A program made the position numbers and the translations under genes. A model generated the notes under the pieces. It saw only the letters and a program-made list of their open reading frames with translations, was not told the origin of the DNA and searched no databases. A stretch of 64,000 nt of DNA from Carposina sasakii (taxonomy: Eukaryota > Arthropoda > Insecta > Lepidoptera > Carposinidae). This document shows positions 12,203-24,319 of this stretch, in pieces; position 1 is the stretch's first letter, and each line of letters starts with the position of its first letter. The DNA lies in the NCBI GenBank assembly GCA_014607495.2, contig CP053153.1, positions 6,448,001 to 6,512,000 of the forward strand, read 5' to 3'.

Positions 12203-12540
12203 GGGTTGCCAACCGTCCTGTTTTCCCAGGACATGTCCTGCTTTTTTGAGCTGTCCTGGATAGTTTTTATGCATAGTCCTGGTTTTTAAGGTCCTGACAT
12301 ATTCGCTGTCGGCACATTTTCTAAGGGTGCCGATATCGGGCAAATAAGCGTTAGAGGCACCTCTAGAAAGCCTAAATAAAAGCAAATACGTAGTCACCGG
12401 CAGGCACTGAGTTAAAGACCTATATTTTGAAATTCGCACGCCACTATGGGCTCGCACATGTATAGTCCTGGGTTTTAATCGAAATTTCTTGGTATTTCTT
12501 CCTCAAATCCTGGTTTTTATCCGACTGCGCGACGCAAAGG
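12203..12540. mobile_element. Possible hAT-type nonautonomous element (GGGTTGCCAACC end)
   Basis: The stretch opens with TAGGGTTGCCAACCGTCCTG, a type of terminus I associate with hAT-family elements. It contains repeated GTCCTG and CCTGGTTTTTA phrases near both ends (about 12217-12290 and 12465-12515). No clean right terminus or target duplication was located. The minus-strand frame inside (12200-12457) is not recognisable. Confidence 0.4.
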
Positions 12541-12984
12541 AGTGGTATTGTGTTTAACAGCCTATGTAGTATACCTACCTATATATGTATGTTTGTATGT
12601 TCCTTTGAAGCACTACACAGACCAAACGCCTCGGCCGATTTTTATGATTCATACGTCAATCGATTCCTCTTAGCCCAGCGAGTGTCACTAAAGACATGAC
12701 GTTTGTGAAAATCCAATATGGCGACTACTGGACGCCATTTTGTGAAAATGAAAAAACAAACTATATCGAGTAGGGTATCGTTGAATAGGTATTTAAAAAT
12801 TATTTTTAGGTTTCTCTCAACATTTTTCGATTTGACTAACCGTTTAGGATCTATATCGATTGAAAGTTGCGTAACAACCATTCTCACATATAAGTTTTTA
12901 GACAGCAGCAAGACGAAAACTTATTGCTGCCGAGCATGTTTCTTGACGCGTATCTATTAGTAGCTAGGTACTCATAACAAAGAA

Positions 12985-13165
12985 GTGTAAAAAAAACATA
13001 ATTAAAAAAATCCAAAAACCCGACTGCTTAAAAAAGAACCAAACTATGTAATAATAATAAAAAACTGAAAAGATGAAAACAAGCACTTAGATGGCTGGTG
13101 ATAATATTATTATGGAATTAATATTATTGAAGAAATTAAAATATTTTCTAATGATGAAACATAAC
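12985..13165. repeat. Dispersed repeat 'AAACCCGACTGC...AAGCACTTAGATG', copy 1
   Basis: It shares with 59785-59965 the ordered phrases CAAAAACCCGA, AAAACTGAAAAGA, AACAAGCACTTAGATG, AATATTATTATGGAATTAAT and AAAATATTTTCTAAT. Both copies are noncoding. The two copies are 47 kb apart and in the same orientation. Confidence 0.65.
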
Positions 13166-13189
13166 AACTGAACAGCCAGGATCCATTGA

Positions 13190-15055
13190 AATATTAGAGT
13201 CCCGGTCCTCTGAGAGGCGTGTATCGGACCGTGGCCAAGATGTAGAGGCCCTTTTTAAAGAACTTTAATATAGTGTGAGATAGACATGACGGATACCATC
13301 GCCGACCGCATAATATGATACACCCGGCGATGGTCCCCGCTATGTGCAAGACTATTGGAGTGCAGATCTATGTCGTGCGATGGAAAATAAGGTCATGGAC
13401 TATGGGGGTGATTGTTGGGTGGAGTTGGATAATCGGGCTATTTAAAGAAGACTAACGGACGCTTGCCATTACAACCAAGTCTCAAAATTGCAAAGGTGGC
13501 AGGCGGTGACTCGCCGACTCATTTCATGGGCCCCCTGAAACGGCCGCATGCACGGAACTACAAAGGGTGTAACATTTGGTGAGCGGCTAGGGTGGAGGGG
13601 TGCCCCTGGACTTTAAACCGAAGCCAACTCGCCACTTACGGACGGGCACGTCCACCCTCGAGCTGTCCTAGCTCTTGCGACTCCACTCTGTCCGGCCGGC
13701 GAAGGCAAGGCAGAGGTGGGGTAACTGTTCCTCGTCAGACCTCACTCCGGCGCCGGAGATGAGGAACAGGGTCTTCCCCCGGGAGTACTTCAGGTCCGTG
13801 GGAACGCTACCTCCCAACAGCTCGCCAAAAGCTGCCATGCGGGCTTATTATTATTATTTGTATCTCTTTCGAAATTCACGGGACTACAGATTCCCGGTCC
13901 TTTGAGAGGCGTGCATTGGGCCGTAGTCAAGATGTAGAGGCCCTTTTAAGAGAACTTTAATATGGTGTAGGATACACATGGCAGATACCATTACCGAGCG
14001 CACAATAAGATACACCCGGCGATGGTCTCCGCCATGTGCAAGACTATTGGAGTGCAGATCTATGTCATGCGATGGAAACAAAGGTCATGGGCTATGAGGC
14101 TGAATGTTGGGTGGGGTTGGGTAACTGGGCTATTGAAGGAGACTAACGGACGCCTGCCATTACAACCAAGTCTCATAATTGTTTGGTGGCAGGCGGTGAC
14201 TCGCCGACTCATTTCATGGGTCCCCTGAAACGGCCGCACGCACGGAGCGACAAAGGGGGCAACATTTGGTGAGTGGCTAGGGTGGAGGGGTGCCCCTGGA
14301 CTTTAAACCGAAGCCAACTTGCCACTTACTGACGGGCACGTCCACCCTCGAGCTGTCATAGCTCTCGCGACTCCACTCTGCCCGGCCGGCGAAGGCAAGG
14401 CAGAGGTGGGGGAACTGTTCCTCGTCAGACTTCACTCCGGCGCCGGAGATGAGGAACAGGGTCTTCCCCCGGGAGTACTTCAGGTCCGTGGGAACGCTAC
14501 CTCCCAACAGCTCGCCACAAGCTGCCCTGCGGGTTTATTATTATTATTATTGTATCTCTGTTTAAATTCTCGGGACTACAGAGTCGTGCATCGGGCCGTG
14601 GCCAAGATATAGAGGCCCTTTTTAGAGAACTTTAATATAGTGTGGGATACACATGGCGGGTACCATCGCCGACCGCACAATATGATACACCCGGCGATGG
14701 TCCCCGCCATGTGCAAGACTATTGGAGTGCAGATATATGTCATGCGATGGAAACAAAGGTCATGGGCTATGAGGCTGAATGTTGGGTGGGGCTGGGTAAC
14801 TGTGCTATTGAAGGAGACTAATGGACGCCTGCCATTACAACCAAATCTCATAATTGTTTGGTGGCAGGCGGTGACTCGCTGACTCATGTCATGGGCCCCC
14901 TGAAATGGCCGCACGCATGAAGCGACAAAGGGGGCAACATTTGGTGAGTGGCTAGGGTGGAGGGGTGCCCCTGGACTTTAAACCGAAGCCAACTTGCCAC
15001 TTACGGACGGGCACGTCCACACTCGAGCTGTCATAGCTCTTGCGACTCCACTCTG
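13190..15055 (-). mobile_element. Tandem array of about 0.69-kb retroelement-tail units (array 1, three units)
   Basis: Three head-to-tail copies start (plus strand) at about 13196, 13885 and 14578. Each carries GAGGCGTG, GTAGAGGCCCTTTT, an inverted repeat CCATCGCC...GGCGATGG, CTCGCCGACTCATTTCATGG and GGTGCCCCTGGACTTTAAAC, and ends with CTGCCATGCGGG/CTGCCCTGCGGG followed by (TTA)n. Read on the minus strand, each unit ends 3' in (TAA)n, as some non-LTR retrotransposons do. The shared 5' boundary suggests either a fixed-end element or tandem duplication. Unit 3 is cut short at 15055 by a MITE-A copy. Unit 2 and the array at 34.6 kb are almost identical. The clade is uncertain. Confidence 0.7.
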
Positions 15056-15390
15056 GTACGTACGGGTACGTACTGTATACATGAAATAAAGTAAGTTTAT
15101 GCCAAAAAAATGCTGGGAAAAGATGTAATTTTTTAAATATTTTTTTAATTACTTGATCGGGCGAAATTTATAGTGTCCAGTGTGTATGCTAGTTTTTTTA
15201 TAGACAGATATTAATTATTTCTCGTGAAAAAATCTTGCTAAGCGCCTATATGTGCATTTATGCAGAAAAACGCAGACTATTTACTCAACTTTGGACCCTA
15301 ATATCTTGGGAACCAGACACTTTCCAGGTATGCTTCTATGGAGAAATATGATTGTCATGACGAGGAGATTCCGTAGTATTCGAGAGCCTT
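15056..15390. mobile_element. MITE-A copy, truncated at both ends
   Basis: It contains the family phrases GAAATAAAGTAAGTTTATGC, GATCGGGCGAAATTTATAGT, GCAGAAAAACGCAGACTATT and TTGGGAACCAGACA, in the same order as the complete copy at 37065-37425. Both CAGGGTG termini are missing. It interrupts the 0.69-kb array on the left and abuts a SINE-like repeat on the right. Confidence 0.75.
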
Positions 15391-15640
15391 TTTCCCTTAT
15401 GGGGTAGGCAGAGCATCAAGGGCCGATAGAACCACATGGTGCCACTTCTGACCAATTTTGAGGGTATAGTTGAGATGTACAAGTTCGGTTAGTAGTGACA
15501 GGTGGTCAGCCCATCACCTACAAAACACCAAGACTCTCTTGTCGCTTTACTGACTTTATACCGTATGCCCGGGAAGAGAAGCAGAGTATTATACGTTTTT
15601 TTTTCACTCCCAGAGCAGCATCGAAGAATATACATACGAG
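15391..15640 (+). repeat. GTAGGCAGAG SINE-like repeat, copy
   Basis: The phrases GGGGTAGGCAGAGCATCAAG, GGCCGATAGAACCACATGGT, TTGAGGGTATAGTTGAGATG, CTACAAAACACCAAGA and TGCCCGGGAAGAGAAGCAG match 52652-52935 in order. This is a common lepidopteran dispersed repeat with no coding capacity. Confidence 0.7.
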
Positions 15641-16828
15641 TATATAAAATTACTAATTACTTTTTAGATGTTTTTTAAATGACTCAATAAAACCGTACAA
15701 ATGGAATAGTACGGTACTCATTACAGTGCAGCACAATATGAGCCGTTTTTATAGTATTCCCCCACGATATCACTATCATTCTGGGCACTTAAGAGCTGTA
15801 GTAAAAGTTTACCGCCCTTCTAATGCTTCTGGTATGTATAACCCACACAAATAAAGTTTAAATTTCCATGTCATTAATTATCGTATCGCGAGTTATTGGG
15901 CGGCCATGTTATTGATCAATTAAAACAGTATCCCATAATTTACAAAATTAAATTAAATTTGCCTAATTTACATTCACAAGTGGTAAATTAAGGGATTTAA
16001 TTTCATAGGAAAAATTATGATTTTGATCTTGGGGGTATTAAAATATATTTACATACATACTTTTAAATGTAAAATAGGAACACCACATCTTTCTTTTGCG
16101 TCGAGACGAAAGTCTTACGATTTTTTTATTTTCTAGATCGAATTTCATAGACAATCTACAACAGGCCGTAGCACAATGCTACGAAAGTTACATTTAGCGT
16201 AAATGCGGAGTTCGCATTTGTTATTTACCTATATGTAACCTTAAAAAGATATCTTGTATAAACATAACGTAACATGAATCTTTTTCCAGAGCCTTGTTTA
16301 AATATTGGAAAATAGGTGGCTCGTGTAACGTGAACATACCTGAAAATAGAATTTTTGTGGTGCCGTCTGTTTTTTGACGTCGCCGTCCATGTTCAGGAAA
16401 AAAGGTAGGTACTAGAAACTGAAAGTAAATCGTCTGTTATACAGGGTGTTAGTGGCAGTATCGTAACAAAAAGGATGAACCAACTCATAATTTTAACGAG
16501 TCCCTGAAACTAAAGATGTTTCTAAACGGGCTACATGTATCGGCAATGTGTGGCTTATATTGCGGCAAATGTTAACGAATACATTGACACGAGATACTCG
16601 ATAATGTTTTCTAAGTACCTTTGAAATGGAAGTTGTGTCTATTGTATGTATGCTCTGACTATGTGGATGATGACGTTAATTAATTAATGAATACTCGGTT
16701 ACAATATAGAGGACCTATTGTCCAAAATGATACGCAATATAATGCTCATCAATAAAGTAAGAGAACCCCGGGGATAGTGCTGTTGGGCATTTAGCTGTGC
16801 AACACTATGCGTTTGCTGTCAGCCCCCG
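15641..16828. other. Intergenic DNA with one solo CAGGGTG end
   Basis: No gene was found. At 16442 a TA-flanked CAGGGTGTTAGTGGCAG resembles the left terminus of the element at 33552-34015, but no matching right end was found nearby. Confidence 0.5.
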
Positions 16829-17377
16829 TATCGGCTATCTTTTTTGATAGTTCATAGTGATGATCACTAAATGAAACTTAACAAAAGCAAGTGGCGTAAT
16901 ACCTTGTCGGAAGAAAAGAAAATTTGCCAACACACACATACATGTAACTTCCAGTTCATTAAAGCCTCGAGCACACCAGATGCGTATGCGTACACGTAAG
17001 CGTAGACGTACACGTACCTTTGAGTTGTAATGTATGGAACTGTATAGGCACGGGCAGACCGGATGCGTATACATAGACGTCAAGCGGTGATAGTTCCATA
17101 CATTAAAGCCTTGAGCACACTGGATGCGTATGCGTGCACGTAAGCGTAGGCGTGCACGTACCTCTGAGATTAATGTATGGAACTGTCACCGCCTGACGTC
17201 TATGCTTACGTCTACGCATACGCATCCGGTCTGCCCGTGCCTATACAGTTCCATACATTACAACTCAGAGGTACGTGTACGTCTCCGCTTACGTACACGC
17301 ATACGCATCCGGTGTGTTCGAGGCTTTAGTTTCAATAAGTGATGATCCCTATGAACTGTCAAAAAAGATAGCCGATA
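16829..17377. mobile_element. 549-bp nested palindromic MITE
   Basis: The outer arms are TCGGCTATCTTTTTTGA... at the left and its reverse complement ...TCAAAAAAGATAGCCGA at the right, continuing inward through TGATGATCACT-like sequence. TA occurs at both borders. Inside, from about 16961 to 17328, lies a second inverted-repeat element bounded by TTAAAGCCTCGAGCACACC and CGAGGCTTTA. It is rich in ATGCGTATGCGT and ACGTAAGCGTAGACGT phrases and is itself arranged as further inverted copies. The inner family recurs as a compact 142-bp element at 59581-59722. Arginine-rich frames here are artefacts of the CGTACG-rich repeats. Confidence 0.75.
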
Positions 17378-17379
17378 GG

Positions 17380-18720
17380 CCTGCTGAGCGCGCCCAAGCA
17401 ATATATCCCTGCTCGACGAAAAATGTTGTGGGTCACTACTGACTAATGTTGCATCATGTTAATTGCTTGTTGCGCGTCATGTTCTAGGACATTTTGTTCT
17501 TAAAATATCTGACGATTGATACTCAAACATTTATATGTTTATATGTTATATTTTTAAAATGCTATATACTATTGCAGCGAAATATAGATCGTTTACAAAC
17601 ACTTTAAGGAATACTATTCTAATTGCGAATTTCTCTAATGGGGTCAGCATTTTGGAAGTTCCATGATTTGCAAATGACGTGAAGGCCCGCTCGCACCCCG
17701 CGGGGCTTGATTAAAGTAATAAGCTGCCGGTCGATAGCGCTCCGGTTCACCTGTAAAATTACTTCTACCTCTCTATAGACTTTAGTTGTTGATAAGTGAA
17801 CAACAACAGTGGTTGTAACTACTGTAACAATACAGTGTTTATGGCCTAAGGTCAAGGCTGTCAAATTATTACTTAGCTCGTCAGCTGCTTTCCTTACCGG
17901 TACCCAATCACTGTGTCGCGTCTAATTATAAATTAAAACCAGAACACACAGAAGCTTTAATTAAAATCGAACGAGGTATGTACCTTCGAGTTTTTAGTTC
18001 AAGCTAAGATTATTAGATATACACACACGCCTAAGTGTGTGTTTGTGTATGTCTATTGATAGATCAACCATTTTATAAATTCCAAACTTCTATCCTCATA
18101 TTTTAGATAAGATTGCACACACAAAAAAAAAATATAACGTAGAACGAAATATTTTTTTTAAAACAAAAGTCAGGTCAAATTACTCCATGAACTTGGTTAC
18201 TTTCATGAAAATTCTTAAATCGATTGCGATTTTCAACTTGACGGTACGGCACTGGTACGGCCGTCGGTCACGGCACGGCCGTACCAGTAGTGGCGGGAAG
18301 AGATGACTAATTTCGTACATGTCTTTTACTGTTTCAAAACAAATCCAACTCAATATTGATTTCGATTCAGTGGACTGTGAAAGCGGTGACGACTTGGTAA
18401 CGAATTTTTTGACGATTTCATCAACATATTCAAGCTCTGTTGGTTAGTGATTGATGGCGACAAGGGAAGCTAGCTACTAACTATATTTTCGGTATTCTTT
18501 TTATTTCTATAATAACGACTTTATAACGTGAACTATTGTATTCTTAACTAGGTGGTAGGTAATTTTCTAAGTAAGTTTGTCTTTTTTATAAAATGCAGAT
18601 TTTACTGTAAATTTTCACACAAACATTTAAAAAATAGTGACGTTACATAGTAAAACGGTAAAAAAATGTGAATATCATGATCTTCTTTATGCTATCATTT
18701 TCGTCTTCTAGTCTTATAAA
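17380..18720. other. Intergenic DNA with a 14-bp-stem hairpin at 18251-18288
   Basis: No gene was recognised. The clearest structure is ACTGGTACGGCCGT (18251-18264) pairing exactly with ACGGCCGTACCAGT (18275-18288) around a 10-nt loop, within a GC-rich patch. The minus-strand frame at 17619-17864 is not recognisable. Confidence 0.5.
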
Positions 18721-18721
18721 A

Positions 18722-18968
18722 AGCGGCCAAGTGCGAGTCGGACTCGGTTTCAGTTCAATGCGGAATCCCCAAACTTTATTGTTTTTTTTTAATATTTTTG
18801 TGTGAAAATCTTAATACGGTTCACAGAATAAATAATACTTACCAAGTTTCAACAGTATAGTTCTTATAGTTTCGGAAAAGTGTCTGTGACATACAGACGG
18901 ACAGACAGACAGACATGACGAGACTATAAGGGTTCTGTTTTTTGCCTTTTGGCTACGGAACCCTAAAA
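18722..18968. repeat. Lepidopteran GCGGCCAAGTGCGAGTCGG repeat
   Basis: It begins with AAGCGGCCAAGTGCGAGTCG, contains the run of GACAGACAGACAGACA and ends with GGCTACGGAACCCTAAAAA. I recognise this layout as a very abundant short interspersed repeat in butterflies and moths. It is noncoding. Confidence 0.8.
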
Positions 18969-21250
18969 AACTCTCCTTATGTAAGCTACACTTAGTTTAC
19001 AGAAATTACATCAACAATATTAATCAGTTATGAATCCGTCCCTGCAAAATTAATCTCCTATTGACGGGCGTAGAGATAAGAACATTTGTTAGAGCTTCAT
19101 TATAATTACAACCTCGTTATAATTAAAAGTAATGCCAGATAATCCTGTGCCGATCGTATTGTGCAATTAAGTTGATTCTACTATTTCATCTCTTCAGTTT
19201 CGGCTTCGTTTTGGTTAGACATCCATTAAAAAGGGGCTTTATGAATAGAGATTGTTTGGGGGAAAGTATATTTGCCCAATCTTATGTAGTTTACGTGGAC
19301 GCGTCTCCTTGCGTCTCGCGATTTCTAGTACGCACAGACGTGACGACCGCGACGTGATACGGAACCATACAGATTGCCGGTAACATATAGGTATAATAAG
19401 TATAATGGTCTAAAGTTAGCATTTGCTAGGATGTTCCCTATAACCTGTATTATTAGGTATGTGTAGTAGATGAGAAAAAAATCTAATGGCTCTTTGACGT
19501 ACCTATCATTATGATTTTTTTATAATACTGAACAAAATCTTAGAATATTGGCCCTGTAATATAAATCTCTGTTTGTCGTAAATATACGTTAAAACCCTTT
19601 TTATTTATAGGTTGCCTTTAAACCCGATGTCAACTTAACGGGTAGTCAGCTGACCGACCTTAAGTGAACTTGACCTTAGTCAAACTTTATTCTTCTATTT
19701 GTATAAAACAGAGATAAATTGGTTGCGCCCAGTACCTACGTAAGCCTAAAGCCTAGATATAATGAGTATAATCCTCCCGAATCCGGGCTTAACTATGATC
19801 GTGGGCAATGATTATTATCTAATATATGAGTACCTAGTAAATTGGCTGAACTTATAAAGGCCGTAAATTCACGTTCCACAAATTCACGGAAGCCTGAATC
19901 CTTCGGTACTTTACAAAACCCGTGGAAGTTTATTTCTATTATATAAATTTGAATTGTCTAATAATGTTAAACGTGGCCTGAGACCTCATTCTGAGATTAT
20001 GCAGTTCTGTTTACACCCTTTTTGGAAATACCGACCGACCGTTATGAGTATAGTTATTGTTATTGTATAGTGAGAGTTTGCAGTTAATTTTAAAATGTAT
20101 TCACCATCTATGTAATCATATAAGCAGGGTTTACTTACATATACATATATAATATAAAACCCAAGGGTTTAAGAGATTTACCTTAGTTTGTAGTAGGTAC
20201 GTATTAGCTAATACGGTAAACACAGTCCTCCGACAAAATCACGTGTCTAGTTAGTTCACCCTAGCCTACTATACCTATAGCAACGCATTAAATGCTTAGG
20301 TAATGGAAATTGGTTTACAATTTGAATGACGGGAATGATCAGGTTAACAGAGATTAGGGTGATATTTTGGTTAGAATTCATCTTTTTTCGCTGGCTCTCT
20401 GGAAATAAGTCTTGTTCCGGAATTATTGAATTGACTGCTATGGATTATTATGTGGATCACGTCAATCTTACATCATGGAAGTTTTACAATATAACGAGTT
20501 TTTAAAATATATGTATGATTATTGTGTTTTAAAATAACATTTATAGCATGTGCGTTTGCGGATCCAATTATCGATTTTACACCTTTTCGTTTGAATAATA
20601 CAAACTGTCACGACATAAATTCACGAATGTAACCAACAAGGTATTTCTCTTGTTGTTCTCCTGTCAATCACGTAAGACATTAACGTGTTTTAAGCACTGT
20701 TTCCATTTGTTAACCATAAACATCATTACTCTACACACGGTTGTTGGCGTATAGGAGAGCAGTCGCGCTAAATAACAACGTTTTTGCCTTTCAGCGGAAC
20801 GGTTTATGGTTAGGTTTTGGCTTTGGTTTGGCTGGTCATTGCAGGTCATGACAGGATTAGGTATAGACATTTTTAATCTCTTTTGGCTTTAAATTTAGCG
20901 CACATAACGTTTATGGTTGTGGTTAACAATAATAACAATAGCGTTATTGCCCTCCTGACCTTTTAGTGTAGGTACGGCGAGGTGTTTGTCACTCTAGCGG
21001 TCTATTAATCAAGTGCCCGCGAGTCTAGCCTGTCTGTGTGATTGTGGTAGGCGTAGCACATAAATGGTCTATTCGTAGGAGTCTTTAATCAATTGAGTAC
21101 AAATCGATTTCTATTGAATTAGCGCGATTGATCAATTTGTTATTCAGCTTTGTTTGCCGAGATTAGGCTAGTCTATAGCTATCGGGATGAAAAATAACGT
21201 TGCCAATATGTAATTTAGAAAAGAGATGGTAAAAATTCGTCATCCGAATA
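18969..21250. other. Intergenic DNA, no gene seen
   Basis: This stretch is AT-rich throughout. Frames at 19172-19357 and 20664-20870 are short, lack any recognisable domain and have no convincing splice context. Confidence 0.5.
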
Positions 21251-21253
21251 ATT

Positions 21254-21352
21254 GACCCGGTAGCTCAGTGGTTAGAGCGGCTGGCACGGTTTTCAGTGGT
21301 CGTGGGTTTAATTCCCACTCGGGTGAAGAATTTTTTCCATTTCTTTATTAAT
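21254..21352 (+). mobile_element. tRNA-derived SINE (copy 1)
   Basis: The head folds partly like a tRNA: a D-arm GCTCAGTGGTTAGAGC, and a T-arm GTGGG-TTTAATT-CCCAC with an acceptor-like CCCG...CGGG. The anticodon stem does not form cleanly. The downstream GAAGAATTTTTTCCATTTCT and TTATTAATAATTTTA continue to match the copy at 42209. A shared 3' tail shows a dispersed SINE rather than a working tRNA gene. Confidence 0.7.
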
Positions 21353-22304
21353 AATTTTACAATTTGTGATAATCTACATTCAAACCTATCAATGTTAAGG
21401 ATATGATTTCCATAACGTAAAAATTATTGCAACTAGTACTAATATTTGAAAAGGTAAAGAATAATTTTGTTGTAGGTAGGTAGGTTATCTTTAAAATCTA
21501 TACTATAATATTATAAAGCTGAAAAGTTCTCGGACAAAGTCGTGGGCGGCCGCTAGTTACTGATATAAATCAGAAGTATTTAACCTAAAACTGAAACCCG
21601 ACTATGGAAAAGTAAAAAAAAAACATGTGTACATTCTTGATTGTGTACAGTGTTTATTGAGGCGCTAAAACGATACCCTGTTTCTTTAAAAAAAAACTTG
21701 GTATAAAAATATCGTGGTTTGATCAAAGCATCTTATACTGAACTTATATTAAAGTGAATATAAGTGTTATTGAAAGATTGCGGCCCTCTGCCTCCACCCA
21801 CCTGCAGGAATAACGACTTCACCGTAGCGGATTCTGCGGGTAGATTGATTATTTGTCGAATAGAACCCCACGCTTAATGCAAATCCATGAATCACTCACT
21901 TCACGCAAGTTTATCCCAATGTGCGTGACACCTTTTAACTTATGACCGCGCGACCGCGTCGAGTTGGAAAAGCGTCCAATGAATTCCATTTTTACAATGC
22001 CATCGACCGGCAATTACGCATTGAAAATTTAAATAGGATTCCAAGCTTTATTCTGTCTAATTTTCGTAAAATTTGTATTCTATTGAAGCAGTTTTTTAAA
22101 ACCCTTTTTGTAGTTTAGCGTGAAGGGAATTGCATTGTGTCACATTCGCGGTGTATTCAGGTTCCATTCTATTGTTGAAAACTCTCCATTACAAAATTAA
22201 TTTTCGCAGTGCCATAGAACAAAATAATTGCAAATGAAATTTGAAATTCATTCTACCGAGAATCACAGTAGGTATCAATATTAAAAGTAGGTTTTTTGTT
22301 TCAG

Positions 22305-22651
22305 GTCATAAAAATAGACATCGGTGGACCAATGGCATGCGAGTTAATTTATAAAGTGGTTAAGTCCTAACACAGTGCAGTGTAGTAAAGTGCGGATATA
22401 AATGTGAGGTACTCAGTAGATTCAAAGAATATTAGTGATACCGTAATAGGCGTGTCTTGACTTAGTAAAAATAGTGATGTCAGCGTGCGTAGTGGAAGAA
22501 GGTAGAGACGAAGGCGGCGGAGCGTGCGTGATGAGCGAGCCGAGCGTAAGTCCGAATACAAGCGAGCATGAGCGCACGCGCAGGGAAGTGCTCATGAGCG
22601 GCCGCGGACGCCGCGCGTGCTCAGAACAGGGCCCACATCCAAGTTTATTAC
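22305..22651 (+). CDS. Start exon of an unrecognised protein gene (CDS part 22477-22651)
   Basis: The exon is bounded by a strong acceptor (GTTTTTTGTTTCAG ending at 22304) and a near-consensus donor, C followed by GTAAGTAA, at 22652. The first 172 nt would be 5' UTR, with an in-frame stop TAG at 22447. The coding part starts at ATG 22477 and gives 58 codons plus one base: MSACVVEEGRDEGGGACVMS, then a Glu/Ser/Arg-rich stretch ending near QGPHPSLL. It is markedly more GC-rich than its surroundings and contains no known domain. The intron is phase 1, which fits the candidate exon at 34232-34397 (joint codon C+AA, Gln). I do not recognise the protein. A regulatory or long-intron gene is plausible but not shown. 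Confidence 0.5.
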
Positions 22652-23378
22652 GTAAGTAATACAAAAAAATGTTATTTTAATATTGAGTTGGATGATCCAC
22701 ATACGTGCATCGTATAATATTTTAAGTCCCAAATGAATTTTTTATAAGCGGATACGTGTTTGTTTAGGAAAATTATAGGTTATTCTTTTACATGTCAACG
22801 TTTTTCAAAAGTCCCATGTGAAGGTTTGAATGACGCCTCCTGTCGAGGAAGCTCTTCGTGTTCTGTTTTGTTTATTTTGGTCCACGTTGAGCATTTTAAC
22901 CATGTTAACCGGCCAAGTGTATGCGTACAGGGTATGGTTCCGTATTAATTAGTTGGTTACATTTTGTAAGTCTGTTTAAAAGTACACATTAGGTACATTA
23001 TCATTCGTGGACAATGGAATTATAGAACTGCCATGTTTTATCTAAATTGGTTCAAATACATTCCGTAGTTTTTGCATGAAAAAGTATTTAAACATCTTCA
23101 TCACAAACTTTCATGTTTATAATAATAGTCGAATGTAGATACTAGCCAGGTTGTTTATACAAAAAACAAAAAAATCGTGTATAATGCTTTTTTAGTAGCT
23201 CTGAACCCTAAAAACGTGTACAACGTATGGGAATTCATTAAAAGATTTTATTTCTTTCGTTGAAATCCAACAATGATTTGATTCAACTCACTACATCAGA
23301 TACCTACTCGTAAAGACAAAGGAAACAGTACCGAAATGAATTTCACGAAATTGTATTGTATTTCCTGTGCTTCGCTAG

Positions 23379-23553
23379 AATACATTAGCTGCATCTCCTT
23401 CCTGGCATGTCGTAAGAGTCGACCGAGGAACTCGGGCATTTTCTCAGGCGGTAAACTAGCCTTAAACTAGACTTGTCACTGATTATTTACGCCTCCGGAT
23501 CTCCTATATAATCGTTCAGCTCTGGCTGCTCCATCTAGGGAACACAACCGTGT
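23379..23553 (+). repeat. CATCAGCTGCATCTC repeat family, copy 1
   Basis: The ordered phrases AGAATACATTAGCTGCATCT, CATGTCGTAAGAGTCGACCG, AGGAACTCGGGCATT, CTTGTCACTGATTA and GGGAACACAACCGTGT are shared with copies at about 27755, 30650, 34096 and 53245. It is noncoding. Confidence 0.65.
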
Positions 23554-24319
23554 CTTTATGTATTTTATTTACCTATACATAAATATGTAACACTATAATA
23601 TAAGCCGTGCTCTTTCCGCAGAATTTAATACTGAAGCACGTACTTATATTTTACTGTTACTTAGGAACTATTGAAATTAATTAACAGAAATATCATAATA
23701 ATAATAATCCCTCAATACCCGAAATATTATATTTCTCTCATAGTTTGTCTCTCAATAAGGAGTACGAGTAGAGCAATTTCCTGTATGACTTTGTGTTTGA
23801 GATTACGTGGAACTGGGTTACCTTTTACTTTATATTACTTAAGCAGTAAAGTCTGTCTTCTGTTCTGAAACTCAATTATGGAAAAATTTGCGGTCGCCCT
23901 CGACTGCGTCCGTGTAAAATTCTCAAATTCTCGTTTATGTAGGAAATCTCGGCAGGAAATTTCGGTAAATCCTTTCTTAGTGCTCTCTTATACTCCCAAG
24001 GAATGCCAAAATTCAGCTTCCTACCTTGTAGTTTTGGCTGTGTGTGTGTTATCTAATCAATCACTCAATCACGGAGTAAGGGATAAGTTTTGTATTATTT
24101 AACTCATACTTATATCGATCTTTTGATCTTCTTTATGATCCTGCAATTCTAGTTAAATTTTATGTAAGAGGCTGTATCGAGACAGTTTCATCGTTTACAT
24201 TTCAGTACCTACACTTGACTCTGATGTAGGCTTTTAGGCTTAAATTTCGGCCTAACGAGTCTTTTTAGGACTAGACCAGTAAATAGGCCTTTAAAGTTAT
24301 TATAAAAACCTTATAGCCT

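Noticed and set aside
16835..17342. Arginine-rich frames on both strands
   Set aside because: They are produced by CGTACG-type palindromic repeats in the nested MITE.
21254..21324. Possible true tRNA gene (also 42209-42280)
   Set aside because: The anticodon stem does not form, and both copies share a 3' flank beyond the tRNA part, as expected for SINEs.
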